Assembly: GCF_016808095.1 (NCBI RefSeq)
Contig: NC_068975.1
Coordinates: 3,713,501-3,777,500, forward strand
Direction of reading: 5' to 3'
DNA length: 64,000 bases
From: Vigna angularis
Taxonomy: Eukaryota; Streptophyta; Magnoliopsida; Fabales; Fabaceae
Position numbers and translations under genes: made by a program. Shown piece after piece: positions 48,775 to 59,647 of this stretch (position 1 is the first letter of the stretch; each line of letters starts with the position of its first letter). The notes under the pieces were generated by a model, which was not told the DNA's origin, did no database searches, and was given only the letters and a program-made list of their open reading frames with translations.

Positions 48775-50309
48775 TGTTGTGAATATAATGATTTTGATGA
48801 TGTTACAAAGTGAAGAATATGAAGACCCTTGTTGTATTAAGTTTAAAAGCATTTCTGTATGTTGGTCCGCGAGGAAAGGGAACAAGAGCCCAGATGCAAC
48901 GTAGAGAAAAAGAAAACCGAACACAACAGCTAAAAGGCCGAACGACATGTAGTAGTTGAAAGCCGAACAAAACAGATAAACACAACACATGTACAAGACC
49001 AAACTGTCACTAATAAATGAAGGTCGAACAAAGTTAAAGACCAAAAGGCGTTGAACACAAGCCGAATAATATTGAGTCCAACCATTCCTGTAGAATAAAA
49101 TGTTAAGAGTTGGAAGGAGAGAAAGAATAAGAGGTTAGGCCGAACGGTGGAAGGCTGTGAGGAATCAGGCCGAACGGTGGAAACCTGTGAGGAATCACGC
49201 CGAATGATGGAAAGTTGTAATAAGTTGAGTCGAATGATGGAAAACAATAAGGGCTCAAGCCGAACGATGAAAAGCTGAAAAGAGTCAAGCCAAACGGTAG
49301 AAAGTAGTAAAGGCTCAAAGCGAACGATGGAAGGCGGTAAGGAATCGAGTTGAACGGTGGAAAGCTGTGAGGAATCAGGCCTAACGGTGGAAAGCTGTGA
49401 GGAATCAGGCCGAACGGTGGAAAGCTGTGAGGAATCGGGTCGAATGATAGAAAGCTATAAGGAGTTGAGCCGAACGATGAAAAGCAGTGAGGGCTCAAGC
49501 TGAACAGTGAAAAGCGGTAAGGAATCAAGCCGAACGGTAGAAGGCGGCGAAGGCTCGAGCTGAATGGTGGAAGGAGGTGAAAAACTAGAGCCGGCCGTTT
49601 GAAGAAGTTAATATCCTAACTGTTCCAAAGTCTCGCAGATAATCGATTATCACTTAGAATAATCGATCATCACCGGTAGTTGTAAAATTTCTTTTCAGTT
49701 TCTAACACTACACGAACCTGGACTTATAAATAGAGGTCTTCACAGCTCTTAGAAAGTAACTTTTCATTTGAGAGTGTTAGAGTTGTGTGCCCAAGGGAAG
49801 CTCTCTGTTAGTGAAAAGGAATCTATGTCACTTTTGAGAATACAATTTGTCTGAGGAAGTTCTCAAGTGATAGTGTGCTATTGTCAAGTCTTGTGAATAG
49901 GAGAAGCTCGCGCTTAGTGTGTCTAAGGTCAAAGCGGTTCTCTTCAAGTTCGCTGAGCAGTTTTACTTCCGGTTCGTTTGTCGAAGGAAGGTTCTTTCTG
50001 TTCTTATTTGTATTTCATCTTATTGTAATATGTGAACAATATTTTAGTGAAAAGTTTAATCACTATTTATAGTGATTAACGACTGAATGTAGAATCTTTT
50101 GATTCGAACTAGGATAAAAATCATTTGAGTGATTTTTCTACTCCATACACTCTTTATATTTTCTGCTCATCAACTGTTCGATAATATTTTTGTAAGAAAA
50201 TTAAAGGAACCATTTTAATTGACCAAACACGCTTTACGCTCTTTAACAATCGCAAAATCGATTACTCTTTTATTTCGCTGCGCAAAATCGATACTGGTTG
50301 TTCCAACAG
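48775..50309 (+). mobile_element. Probable LTR (SIRE/copia-like), boundaries uncertain
   Basis: The left part reads TGTTGTGAATATAATGATTT and the right end GGTTGTTCCAACA. Between them are a minisatellite (49138-49590), AATCGATTATCAC-type words, a TATA box (TTATAAATAGAGG, about 49724), a leader with many AAGTTCTC/AGTGTG words, and a T-rich tail ending in TTTCGCTGCGCAAAATCG. This overall make-up is what I recall for long legume copia (SIRE-type) LTRs. No second LTR, primer site or clean target-site duplication was found, so it may be a solo or truncated LTR. Confidence 0.4.
49138..49590. repeat. 30-bp minisatellite, 15 units
   Basis: Exact 30-bp period, consensus close to GCCGAACGGTGGAAAGCTGT followed by GAGGAATCAG. 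Unit starts fall at 49141, 49171, 49201 and so on to 49561. Units differ at several positions. Because 30 is a multiple of three, one minus-strand frame stays open for 141 codons as a ten-residue repeat (FGLIPHSFPP-like); I take that as a by-product. Confidence 0.93.
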
Positions 50310-52314
50310 ATTTTGCATGGAATCGTTGAAATTAGTTCCTAAAAAGTGGATGTATGACTAAAACATAAGGTTCATAACCTGCATAAAGGATAAAGTATAT
50401 GCTAGAATTTCTTTTGTTAGAGGTAAGAGATTTGTTTTTCTCTACGATGACAAAAGTTCCATGAAGAACCACGAATTATGCTCAAGTTGCGAGACTACGC
50501 GAAGCCAACATCAATTCTCGTCTTCTACTCGTGATGCAGAAAACCAAAATGCAGACCAGCAGAAACCCTAAAATCTCAAATCATGCCACCATCACGATTT
50601 AACCTATGAAACCCTTGTGTGTCCAAAATCCTAAAATCAAATCCGCAATTTTTTTTATTGATTCCCAAATTTTTGTTGTGATTGAACCCTAAAACCAAAT
50701 TTATAATTTCTCTAATTAATTCTGAATGAACCTTAAAACCACATTTCCAATTTCTCTTGATTTCCAAATATGTGTAATTAACTTTTTTCAATTTTTAAAA
50801 TTAAAAAAAAATAAAATTTCACGTCAGAATTTTCTATTAGTAAATAACATGAACACCTCATTTAAAAACGAAGATCAACATGTCACGTTAACCTTACATT
50901 AACGCCGTTGGATTGATTAACGCAATTAAGTCCAATTTAAAGACAAAGATGTAATTATTGTAATTCCAAACGGACTAATCCTATGCTGACTAATGACATT
51001 GTAAAAAAGTTGACAAAGCAAAATTGTTAATATGTGGGATCCTTGCAATAAATGTGCAATTAATACTACCAACTTAAATATCATAAACTTCTTATTTATA
51101 AATTTGGAAATGAGATTAGAATGGACTTAAGACCCAAATAATAATAATAGTCTAAGTTAATATAACTATTCTTATTGATAATTCCATTTTTAATTCGATT
51201 CCCAACTACTTTTTCTTAATTGATTGACCTTCTTATCTCTTAATTGACCAAACGGTCATACTATACTTTTTCTATTTTTTTAATTTATATTTTTCATAAA
51301 AAAATTTACATATAATATAAGCATGATTTGAGGTATTTTAAATTGATTTTTTGTTTTCTAATAGTAGAAAATATTTTACAATGAAATCAATCTCACGAAC
51401 AATCGCTCCTTCCAATTTTTTGACAGGTCAATCAGGAATCTACTTAATTCCTTTTGCCACTCTTATAATAACAAAATCAGATCACTCATTAATATAAATA
51501 TTTTAAAATATAAATTAATTAAAAAATAAAAAATTAAACATGTAATAAAACAAAAAATTTAACAGAAACTTATATCATTCAAATTTAGAGTAACTTTTAA
51601 CATAATTAATCCAAATTATATATGGCAAATAACTTGAAAGAGGTAAAGCGTTTGAAAATTTTCGAACAATGATCTTTTCACATCAATAGTTCTTTTCCAC
51701 ACTAATTTGACACTACTCTTCGTTATTCTTAAATTTTTGTTTTTAAATATAAAAGTTTACTTATTTTATAATCATCTCTTTTTTTTTCTAAAAAGATTTG
51801 TATATAATATATTTGAATGGTCGATTGTTAGGCCGAACAGTGAATCACCATATCAGATTGTCTAAACATTATGAAAATTGATTGATCGAATTGAAACAAA
51901 TTACCAATCAAAACTATTTCGTTAAAAGTTGAATCATGATTAATTATATTTGGGGTGTAATTACGCCAACCTCAATCGAAAACCTATCACAAAATTTAAA
52001 TAGCTTTTAAACTAATTTAATTTTAATCATATATAGAAAATAAGGAGACAAGTTACCATTTTTACTTTCTAACATAAAAAAAATTCACAAATACCTACCA
52101 AGTACCTCTACTCAAGAAGATAACTTGACTTGAGTTAATCAATCAATTTAAGACCGTCCTTTTTTTTCCCTAAATTTTCAGATAAAAACATCATCCTGTG
52201 TGAAGAAGAAAGAAGAATCGAAAGTAAACTGAAGCCACAGAAAACATTATCATAATTACGTATAAAAGTTGGCAGTGCCAAAGCTGAATATAGTTTTGGT
52301 GATGCGGGTCAATT
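50310..52314. other. Intergenic, includes dispersed repeat copy B
   Basis: The stretch 51040-51330 is the partner of the repeat at 46620-46930. The rest is AT-rich with no gene. The 71-codon minus frame at 50576-50791 has no recognisable motif. Confidence 0.5.
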
Positions 52315-53661
52315 TCACAAACTCTGGTAGAACAATTTCTTGAAAAGCTCCAAATGTGATTCTTGGAAGTGCATGGAGACAATAATGGATCCATCACCAT
52401 CTGGACTCAGAAGAATCACAGCCCTATCTTGCGGAGCAACATATGCCAATCCGAAAAACACAGGCTTTCCCAATCCAAAATCTGCTCCATACACTGGCAT
52501 GCTCATCCAGCTTGTGATTTGAAGATTCGGATTCCCTGCAAAAGGAACATTTCTACGCTCTCCTTCTCCCAAGAACAAACCCCTTATGCAATCCAATTGC
52601 TCCTCTCCTAACACAATCCTCAGTTGTGACCTTATGTACTCATTACTAAGCTTTTCAATCGCTTCTCTTACCTTTTCTGCAGCATACCTCAAAGGCTTTG
52701 ACACTATTTCTCCAACATAGCATTTCGGTGACACTGTTGCTGCCAAAGCATTCCCAAAGTAATTCCTAGGAAGAGGAGGAATCAGTCTGCTACGGATATC
52801 AGCATTGAACCGAACCACCGTTTCTTGCTTCTCTTCAAGTTCACGAGCCTTGCTTGCACATCTCCATATATGACCGGAAATAGCTTCAAATCTGCTATAA
52901 GCTCTCACCCCTTCTTGCAAGGGTTCTTCGTTCGCCTCATTCTTCAGCTTCTGCACCTGTTCTTGCGTCAGTTTCAGTAGCACAGCCCTTGTCTTCTTGC
53001 TTTCCTCAGCGTTGATGTCAGAGCTTCCTAGTTTTAGTGGTAGAGGCTTCAACTCGGGGTGATGAAAGCACGGTGATGTTGATGAGTGTTGGAGTTTGAG
53101 TATTGTTCTATCAAGGTAGGGCAATTCATGTGGCTCAAGTGTCTCTCCGCGAGCCAGTTTTGCCCAGGAATTGATGAACTGAATGCCACCAAACCCATCA
53201 GCCAAAGGGTGACAGAAAGCCACTCCAATGACAAAACCTTCACCACCATGGAATCTTGTGGATTGCACAAGCAACAAAGGAATTTCCTTTACGGGTCGAG
53301 TGTAATCAATCTTTGGAACAAGCTCCCTGACAGAATCAGAAGGTGAAAAGTCTCCATAATCAGCCAATGATTTTGTGGTTTCGGCTTCAATAAAAGTGAC
53401 TCCTTTGGCATTGCAATCCACTTGAATTCGACCAGTTTCTGCTAAGCTCAACCTGCCAGCAAGTGGGTAGTAGGGCACTAAAATCTGAGCAAGAGAGTTT
53501 ATCAACCTCTGGGTGGTGCCATCATCGTGTTTTGCTTGGTATACATAGATAGTGGGTGTGTGACCTGAACGCACGACTTGGTCACTATCTGATAACCATA
53601 ATTGAACTTTGGGAGTTTCTTTACTCGGAAAGACACTGTAAGAAGCAACAATGGCTACCAT
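52315..53661 (-). CDS. BAHD acyltransferase, HCT/spermidine hydroxycinnamoyl transferase-like
   Basis: Single exon, 448 residues, the normal BAHD length. The catalytic HxxxD motif reads HPLAD (151-155), with its His as general base. The structural motif usually written DFGWG reads DFGLG (394-398). Other family blocks: LVPYYPLAGRL (61-71), LLLVQSTRF, GGIQFINSWAKLARG, and the C-terminal PDGDGSIIVSMHF. It transfers an acyl group from a CoA thioester (in this subgroup hydroxycinnamoyl-CoA) to an amine or alcohol acceptor in the cytosol. Sequence style resembles SHT/HCT-like members, but the acceptor cannot be read. The start is chosen at 53661 because MVAIVASYSV matches where BAHDs begin. A TATA-like site lies about 45-50 bp upstream. 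No introns or breaks. Confidence 0.92.
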   Translation of the reverse strand: MVAIVASYSVFPSKETPKVQLWLSDSDQVVRSGHTPTIYVYQAKHDDGTTQRLINSLAQILVPYYPLAGRLSLAETGRIQVDCNAKGVTFIEAETTKSLADYGDFSPSDSVRELVPKIDYTRPVKEIPLLLVQSTRFHGGEGFVIGVAFCHPLADGFGGIQFINSWAKLARGETLEPHELPYLDRTILKLQHSSTSPCFHHPELKPLPLKLGSSDINAEESKKTRAVLLKLTQEQVQKLKNEANEEPLQEGVRAYSRFEAISGHIWRCASKARELEEKQETVVRFNADIRSRLIPPLPRNYFGNALAATVSPKCYVGEIVSKPLRYAAEKVREAIEKLSNEYIRSQLRIVLGEEQLDCIRGLFLGEGERRNVPFAGNPNLQITSWMSMPVYGADFGLGKPVFFGLAYVAPQDRAVILLSPDGDGSIIVSMHFQESHLELFKKLFYQSL

Positions 53662-53704
53662 TTTAAGCTGGTGCGTGTTATTAGAATTGCATGTAGATGC
53701 TTAT

Positions 53705-53712
53705 ATTATATA
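53705..53712 (-). promoter_or_regulatory. TATA box of the BAHD gene
   Basis: The minus strand reads TATATAAT, 44 bp before the start codon; the short spacing leaves little room for a leader. A GA-rich tract lies just upstream (53725-53745). Confidence 0.4.
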
Positions 53713-53745
53713 TGACTGTGTGTGAGAGAGAGAGAAAGAGAGTGT

Positions 53746-54041
53746 GACACGATTCTACAGCAGTTACCGACAAATAAATGCTTGGCTCACATAACCACAC
53801 GTTTCAAGTCTCTTTAATACGCAAACTTATGGATAAAAAGAAAATAAATGCGAGAAATGGAGCAAATTTCTAGCTTCAGGATTAAATGTGAGGAAAGTAA
53901 CAGACTGTCAAAATAAATGTAGGGACAGGTTGTGATATGATATGACGAAATTAATAAGCTATTTATTAGATTACTTTATTGCTGTTGACAGGAAAGATGC
54001 ATTGATTGTTTGTTTATCCCTGCACTTCTAGTTGATAAATA

Positions 54042-54044
<3 letters not shown>
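53746..54044. other. Upstream region of the BAHD gene
   Basis: No coding or transposon signal. Probably holds promoter sequence of the minus-strand BAHD gene. Confidence 0.4.

Positions 54045-54100
<56 letters not shown>
54045..54100. repeat. (AT)n microsatellite, 28 units
   Basis: Uninterrupted AT dinucleotides, 33 bp before the palindromic element. Confidence 0.95.
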
Positions 54101-54103
<3 letters not shown>

Positions 54104-54133
54104 TTTTCTTATTCTTGTTTTAAATAGAAAAAT

Positions 54134-55223
54134 TATATTTGAACAACCTCTTTTGATAACATTTAGATATTGGATACGTGTTTAAATATTATTGACGTAC
54201 GTGAAATTTTTTTTTTAAATTAAAAAATGACGTGGCAATGGTAGAATTGGGGGCAGATTCAAATTTTTAGGATTGTTTTGAAAATTTTAGATTCAAATGT
54301 TTTGAGAGAGAGAAAACGGAGAACATTTGATAGAGCACTTTCTCTCCTTCTTTCCTTCGAACCAGCCACTATAGCTCTCGCCGGATACCCAAGCCAGTAG
54401 ACGTTGCCGTTTTCGCTTCATCCAGTGCCACAAGTGTCCGTCGTCTTCCACCCAGCCACGCAGTTCGATTTGCGGGTCGCTGCATTGTCGGTGTTAGCAG
54501 ATGAACCCAAGACGGCATCTTCTTCCCTCCGGCTCAGCCAACCAAGTTTGCGTTTTGAGTATCGATTCCTCCCACCCGCTTCCTTCCCTGTGCCGGACCC
54601 TTGCGGTGGTCGTCGGACTGCTGTCGGAGCGTCATCGCAGTGTCGCCGGACCAAAAACAGTCCCACTTGGTCCCTTCCCTTGATGATATTTTATGGACTT
54701 GCAAATCTCTTTTTCCAGTAAACCAACTTCCTTAAATTCTACTGATTCATTGGATGGTAGAAATACATAAATTTGTTGCAATATATGCTGTCTTTTTGGA
54801 CGAATTTCTCATAAACTATGCTTAGAATATATGTTCATTAGATTTGATAGAGTATTGAGATCAAGTATTTTAATTGCTTGAATAGACCCAAAACTATTTT
54901 TTTCGTTCTTGGATTTATTTTTGTCGTTCTTGGATTTATTTTGTTAATTTGAGTTGATAAATCATGATACAATGATAATTTTGTTTCGGTTCTTACATGT
55001 TTTAATCACATCTATTGGTTTGAAATTCCACAGGAGACTAGAAATGAACAAATTATCTAAGGATGTGTCTTCGTTTGTAAATTCCCTTAGTCTTTCTTTG
55101 ATGTAAGTTCTATCTTTTTTATTTTACTTTTGGAACAATTTAGCATTATAGTTCTCTGGAAAGATCATATAACTTTTACCTAACAGATTGGTTATTGACT
55201 TAAAAATCTGTACTAATGTATCT
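54134..55223 (+). repeat. Left inverted arm of the palindromic element
   Basis: Mirrored in 59648-60713. Contains a GC-rich block (54340-54690) with several overlapping open frames that are also open in the right arm. Among them is a frame starting MPFSLHPVPQVSVVF (54404-54721). Because frames in all phases are long here, coding is not claimed; the block may be a captured 5' exon or promoter. A possible exon with acceptor TTCCACAG (about 55033) and a GATGTAAG end (about 55105) is also mirrored. Confidence 0.8.
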
Positions 55224-55406
55224 TACAAAAATTTAGTTGGTGTTATTACCACAAGCAACAAATTTTCAAGGTTTTCTCCTTGTAGGTTAGGCCATTTCCT
55301 GGTGAATCTTTTATCTCTATTGCTTCTAATTTTCAACTCAATGTAGCTTTCCATTAGTATGTTCTTCTGGATTCATTGATTGTTTGACGTCACATTTTAT
55401 TTGCAG

Positions 55407-55490
55407 TTTCATTGGAAACCCTGGTCTATGTAGCTATTGGCTGGATTCATCTTGTTAAGGGTCTCACCCTACCGAGCAAGGTCAGTTGAA
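55407..55490 (+). pseudogene. Captured exon of an ERECTA-like LRR receptor kinase
   Basis: Follows a good acceptor (TATTTGCAG) and reads FIGNPGLCSYWLDSSC, a TAA stop, then GSHPTEQGQ. This is the end of the LRR ectodomain just before the transmembrane segment of ERECTA-family kinases (the 'GNPGLCG.WL.S.C..SHPTER' block). The stop and lack of kinase sequence make it a dead fragment. The matching position in the right arm lacks it. Confidence 0.6.
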
Positions 55491-55869
55491 CTTTCTAACA
55501 TAATACCATGTTGCTCCTTCACATTTTTGTTTTATGGTTATATAATAATTAGAAAATCTCTAGTCCTCAAAAGATCTTCCCATGTTAATTTTGGTTGTTA
55601 TTCTTGTGAGAATATGTTGGGTAATGTAAGGGATTGATAATGTTGGAACTCTAAGATGGGAGAATATGTCCCCTTCCATCTATGTTTTGTTGTATGGTTC
55701 TATTGTATAGTTCTATAAGCACCTAAAAGTCGCTAGTTGCTCCCCTAAAAGATATTACCATCAATGTTTTGTTTCTATAGTTTTGTGTTGTCTAGGTTGC
55801 TAATCCGATTCTTCTACATTTCCTATGTAAGTAAAAGATTTACAACGTCTTAGTTCCTATCTTCATTGA

Positions 55870-55972
55870 GATTGAAAATCATGGGCATTTTCCTACAATG
55901 TTGTTATTTATATTTTTTTGAAGATTGAAAATCATGGGCATTTTCCTACAATGTTGTTATTTATATTTTTTT
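55870..55972. repeat. 53-bp direct repeat, two copies
   Basis: Two copies starting GATTGAAAATCATGGGCATT at 55870 and 55923, nearly identical, in the left-only segment of the palindromic element. Confidence 0.85.
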
Positions 55973-56166
55973 TCCAAATTTCTCTCAGTTGCTCTATCTG
56001 TCGGCATGCTTAGTAGCATCCGTTAATTAACTCTCCATCCATCCATTTATATAGCAGTAATAGATCATGTAACTGTAATCTATATTTGGAAGTTGGTATT
56101 GTTGCTTCTCCACCCATGTTGGTATCTATAAATTTTGTGCACACTTACGAAAATTTGAAAAATTAA

Positions 56167-56895
56167 TCATAATTAGCTCAATGCTTTAAAATTTATGAAT
56201 TTATAGTCATTAGAGATATCTTTGAGTCTACTGTCCAACCCAAAAAGAATTAACTCATTTGGAGTTATATGGAGAGAGTTATAAGAAAATCAATCAGCAA
56301 AGGTCATAGCTGAAAATACAGAAAAACGTGATTAAAATGTTGATCTTAAACTTTTTACTGCAGCTAACTCTGTGATCTAAAATTTACGAGTCTTGTCTCT
56401 GTAGAAAGATATTTGAGTCTAGATTCCAACAAAACAAGAATCATCGGATTTGGAATTCTGTGAAGAGAGTAATGAGTAAAATAGTGAGTAAAGGTCATAG
56501 CTGAAAATACTGAAAAACGTAATTAAAATGTCGATCTTAAAATTTGTACTGCAGTGGACTCTGTGATCTAAAATTTACGAGTCTTGTCTCCATAGAAAGA
56601 TCATTGAGTCTAGATTGCAAAAAAACAAGAATCATTGCATTTGGAATTTTGTGGAAAGAGTAATGAGTAAAATAGTGAGTAGAGGTCATAGCTGAAAATA
56701 CTTAAAAACGTAATTAAAATTTCGATCTTAAAATTTGTACTGCAGTTGATTCTGTTGTCTAAAAGTTACGAGTCTAGTATCCATAGAAAGATATTTGAGT
56801 CTGGAATCCAATAAAACAAGAATCAATTCATTCGAAATTATGTGGAAAGAGTAATGAGTAAAATAGCGAGTAAAGGACATAACTGAAAATAATTA
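56167..56895 (+). repeat. 191-bp tandem repeat, about four units, left half
   Basis: Unit anchors CTGCAG at 56358, 56549 and 56740 give an exact 191-bp period; an older first unit lies before 56358. Each unit holds AAAGATATTTGAGTCTAGAT-type and GAGTAATGAGTAAAATAG-type segments. Confidence 0.92.
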
Positions 56896-57226
56896 GATTT
56901 ATTGTTTCAGGCAAGAGAAGGTCAAACGCAAGAGAGTACAAGCAACAAAAGAATCTAGTAGCAAACCGCAAGATGCTATTAAGGAGAACCAACAATAGCC
57001 AGATATGACTGAACTCGCCAAGGGTCTCCCAAGTAATTGGCAGGTGTGTTTTCATTAACCTTTTTAATGTGCTCTTTACAACCATCATTGATGACAATCA
57101 AAATTTAACATTTTAAGTTCATGTAATTGAATTGTTCACCACAAAATACAATTGCGCTTTGTTTGCTCTTATGGGACATTGTTTACGTTGAACATCATTT
57201 TCATCCACCTTACCTTCTTTTGGTTT

Positions 57227-57463
57227 CAGCATTTCCAATTGGATCCATCAGACGTCCTTCATCTGAAACAAATTGAGCTCAATGCATTTCTAGAAGGCTT
57301 GTATGCAACGCCAACAAACCGAATAAACACTTCGTCCATACCGGTCATTCCACCGAACCCCATTGAAGACAACAAAATAGAGGACATACTAAGGAAGCTT
57401 GTCAATTCCTCATGCCAACGTTATCTTTCTCAACATTGTAACTCATCCATTGCTCCATGTTAA
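57227..57463 (+). pseudogene. Exon-like piece in the centre of the palindromic element, unidentified
   Basis: After an acceptor (GGTTTCAG), the frame reads HFQLDPSDVLHLKQIELNAF, then EGLYATPTNR, then IPPNPIEDNKIEDILRKLVN, to a TAA (57461-57463). An upstream piece ending LAKGLPSNWQ before a GT (57044-57045) joins in the same frame. It looks like the last exons of a host gene. I cannot name the source. Confidence 0.4.
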
Positions 57464-58389
57464 GGTGTAAAGAAAGACTAATGTCTAAAGACAAACTTCC
57501 TATATCAATGGAAATTTTCTTTATTTAGTATAGTTGTTAAAATATCTTTATGTAAGTCCTTTAATATTTTAATGAAATATTAAATTATAATGTCACATTA
57601 ATGGAACAAAATTATTATTTCTGATGAAAAAATTATTTAAAGTATTAGAGTTAATCCTTAAATTGTGGAAGAAAATGTATAACGAAATTCAATGGTAGAA
57701 AAGACAAAATAAGTGGTTAATTCAGGCAAATGTTTTTCACATGCAAGTCAACTAGGAAGATGACACTCATTTTGGAGTGTCTAATTTATTTCTCATCCTT
57801 TTTTTTTAAACTTAAAAGTGTTGTGAAACCAATTATTATGCCATTCATATACAATTCCATGACCAAGGAATCATATCTAGTAAAATTCATGGTCCAGAAA
57901 CAACAATGGTAGCAAAGGCAAATTAAGTGGGTACTTTAGGCAAAAGTTTTACACAGACAGGTCAACTATGAATATGACACTTATTTTGGAGTGACTAATT
58001 TATTTGACATCATTTTTTCAACTAAAAAGTGATGTGAAACCAATTATTATTTCAGACAAAGGTTTTTTCTTCAAACTTAATGGACATCTAACTCATGTTG
58101 GTGCATTCATTGGCAGTTACCCAATTTATTTTAATCATTATTTCTACATAGAACCTTGTACATACAAGATTTCATAAATAATCACATCCAAATTTAGTGG
58201 GGACTACAGTGCAAACATTTAAAACATTGATCATTATGATCTTCAAATTTCATTAACAATAAATGTAATCACTACTTTTCTTTGAACACTTTTAACAACA
58301 AATATGTACATTCAGTCATCATCAATACATATTGAAAAAGTTATAAACAAATCATCAATAACATTGTAAAAATCCCTTTTCAACAAAAT

Positions 58390-58890
58390 CTACACAATGC
58401 CTAAATCTGGCAACACTTCAGCCCTCCGCACATTGTCCACATCCAAAATCCAATCACAAACATGCTTCTTCCTAACCTGTTGTAGTTCCTCATGCGAAGA
58501 CAAAAATGCACAACATATCAATAAAATGCACCATTTTTATCAAAGCTCCAGAACTTGAAAATTTTAACAACTTACTGTTGTGTAACTGGCATTGTGTTGC
58601 CTTTGTATTTCTCGATGTCATCCCACAACTCCATAATTTTCAAAACAATTACTCCACAATCAAATCTACAATAAACAAAGTCCAACAACAAAATAATATT
58701 ATTTAACATATTAGTTGGTCTCCCAATTCTTCAGAGACAGGGACATTTTTATCCTGAACTTCATCATGTGAAGATTTACCAGTTTCAAGCAAATCATCAT
58801 TAATTAAGCTTTCAAGCAATTTTATCTTTCTGTCAGGATGCACCCAGAAAGGAAGCAAAGATGATCTGTGTGAAGCAAGAAACCTAATAT
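58390..58890 (-). pseudogene. Exon-like pieces on the minus strand, unidentified
   Basis: On the minus strand, about 58890-58720 reads LASHRSSLLPFWVHPDRKIK, then LLESLINDDLLETG, and about 58515-58390 reads LSSHEELQQVRKKHVCDWIL, then NVRRAEVLPDLGIV to a TAG. Composition is protein-like and the pieces lie in the non-repeated centre. They look like two exons of one captured gene read in the opposite direction to the piece at 57227. Source not recognised; splice sites not clear. Confidence 0.35.
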
Positions 58891-58939
58891 CAAAGAGCCT
58901 AATCTCAAGTTAATTTGATGTCAACCCTGACCTTTGTTC

Positions 58940-59640
58940 AGTGTTATACTTGTAACTCTCTTTACAGAATTCCGAATGAATTGATTCTTGTTTTATTGGA
59001 TTCCAGACTCAAAGATCTTTCTTTGGAAATCAGACTCGTAACTTTTAGACAACAGAGTCAACTGCAGTACAAATTTTAAGATCGACAATTTAATTACGTT
59101 TTAAAGTATTTTCAGCTATGATCTTTACTCACTATTTTACTCATTACTCTTTCCACAAAATTCCAAATGCGATGATTCTTGTTTTTTTGGAATTTAGACT
59201 CAAAGATCTTTCTTTGGACACCAGACTCGTAACTTTTAGACAATAGAGTCAACTGAAGTACAAATTTTAAGATCGACATTTTAATTACGTTTTTCAGTAT
59301 TTTCAACTATGACTTTTACTCACTATTTTACTCATTACTCTCTTCACAGAATTCCAAATCAGATGATTCTTGTTTTGTTGGAATCTGGACTCAAATATCT
59401 TTCTATGGAGACAAGACTCGTAAATTTTAGATCACAGAGTCAACTGCAGTACAAATTTTAAGATCGACATTTTAATTACGTTTTTCAGTACTTTCAGCTA
59501 TGACCTTTTTACTCACTAGTTTACTCATTACTCTCTTCACAGAATTCCAAATCAGATGATTCTTGTTTGTTGGAATCTAGACTCAAATATCTTTCTATGG
59601 AGACAAGACTTGTCAATTTTAGATCACAGATGATTCTTGT
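58940..59640 (-). repeat. 191-bp tandem repeat, about four units, right half (inverted)
   Basis: Anchors at 59062, 59253 and 59444 again give exactly 191 bp. Sequence is the inverted counterpart of 56167-56895. Confidence 0.92.
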
Positions 59641-59647
59641 TTTGTAA

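Noticed and set aside
49103..49528. 141-codon minus-strand protein of ten-residue repeats
   Set aside because: Fully explained by the 30-bp minisatellite; no start context, partner exon or known family. Kept as an observation only.
48770..50314. Target duplication for the probable SIRE-like LTR
   Set aside because: ATTGG on the left and GATTT on the right do not match, so the boundaries stay uncertain.
54404..54721. Frame of 105 codons in the left arm of the palindromic element (and its mirror at 60115-60588)
   Set aside because: Long frames exist in several phases and on both strands of this GC-rich block, so openness is not evidence for coding. No domain recognised.
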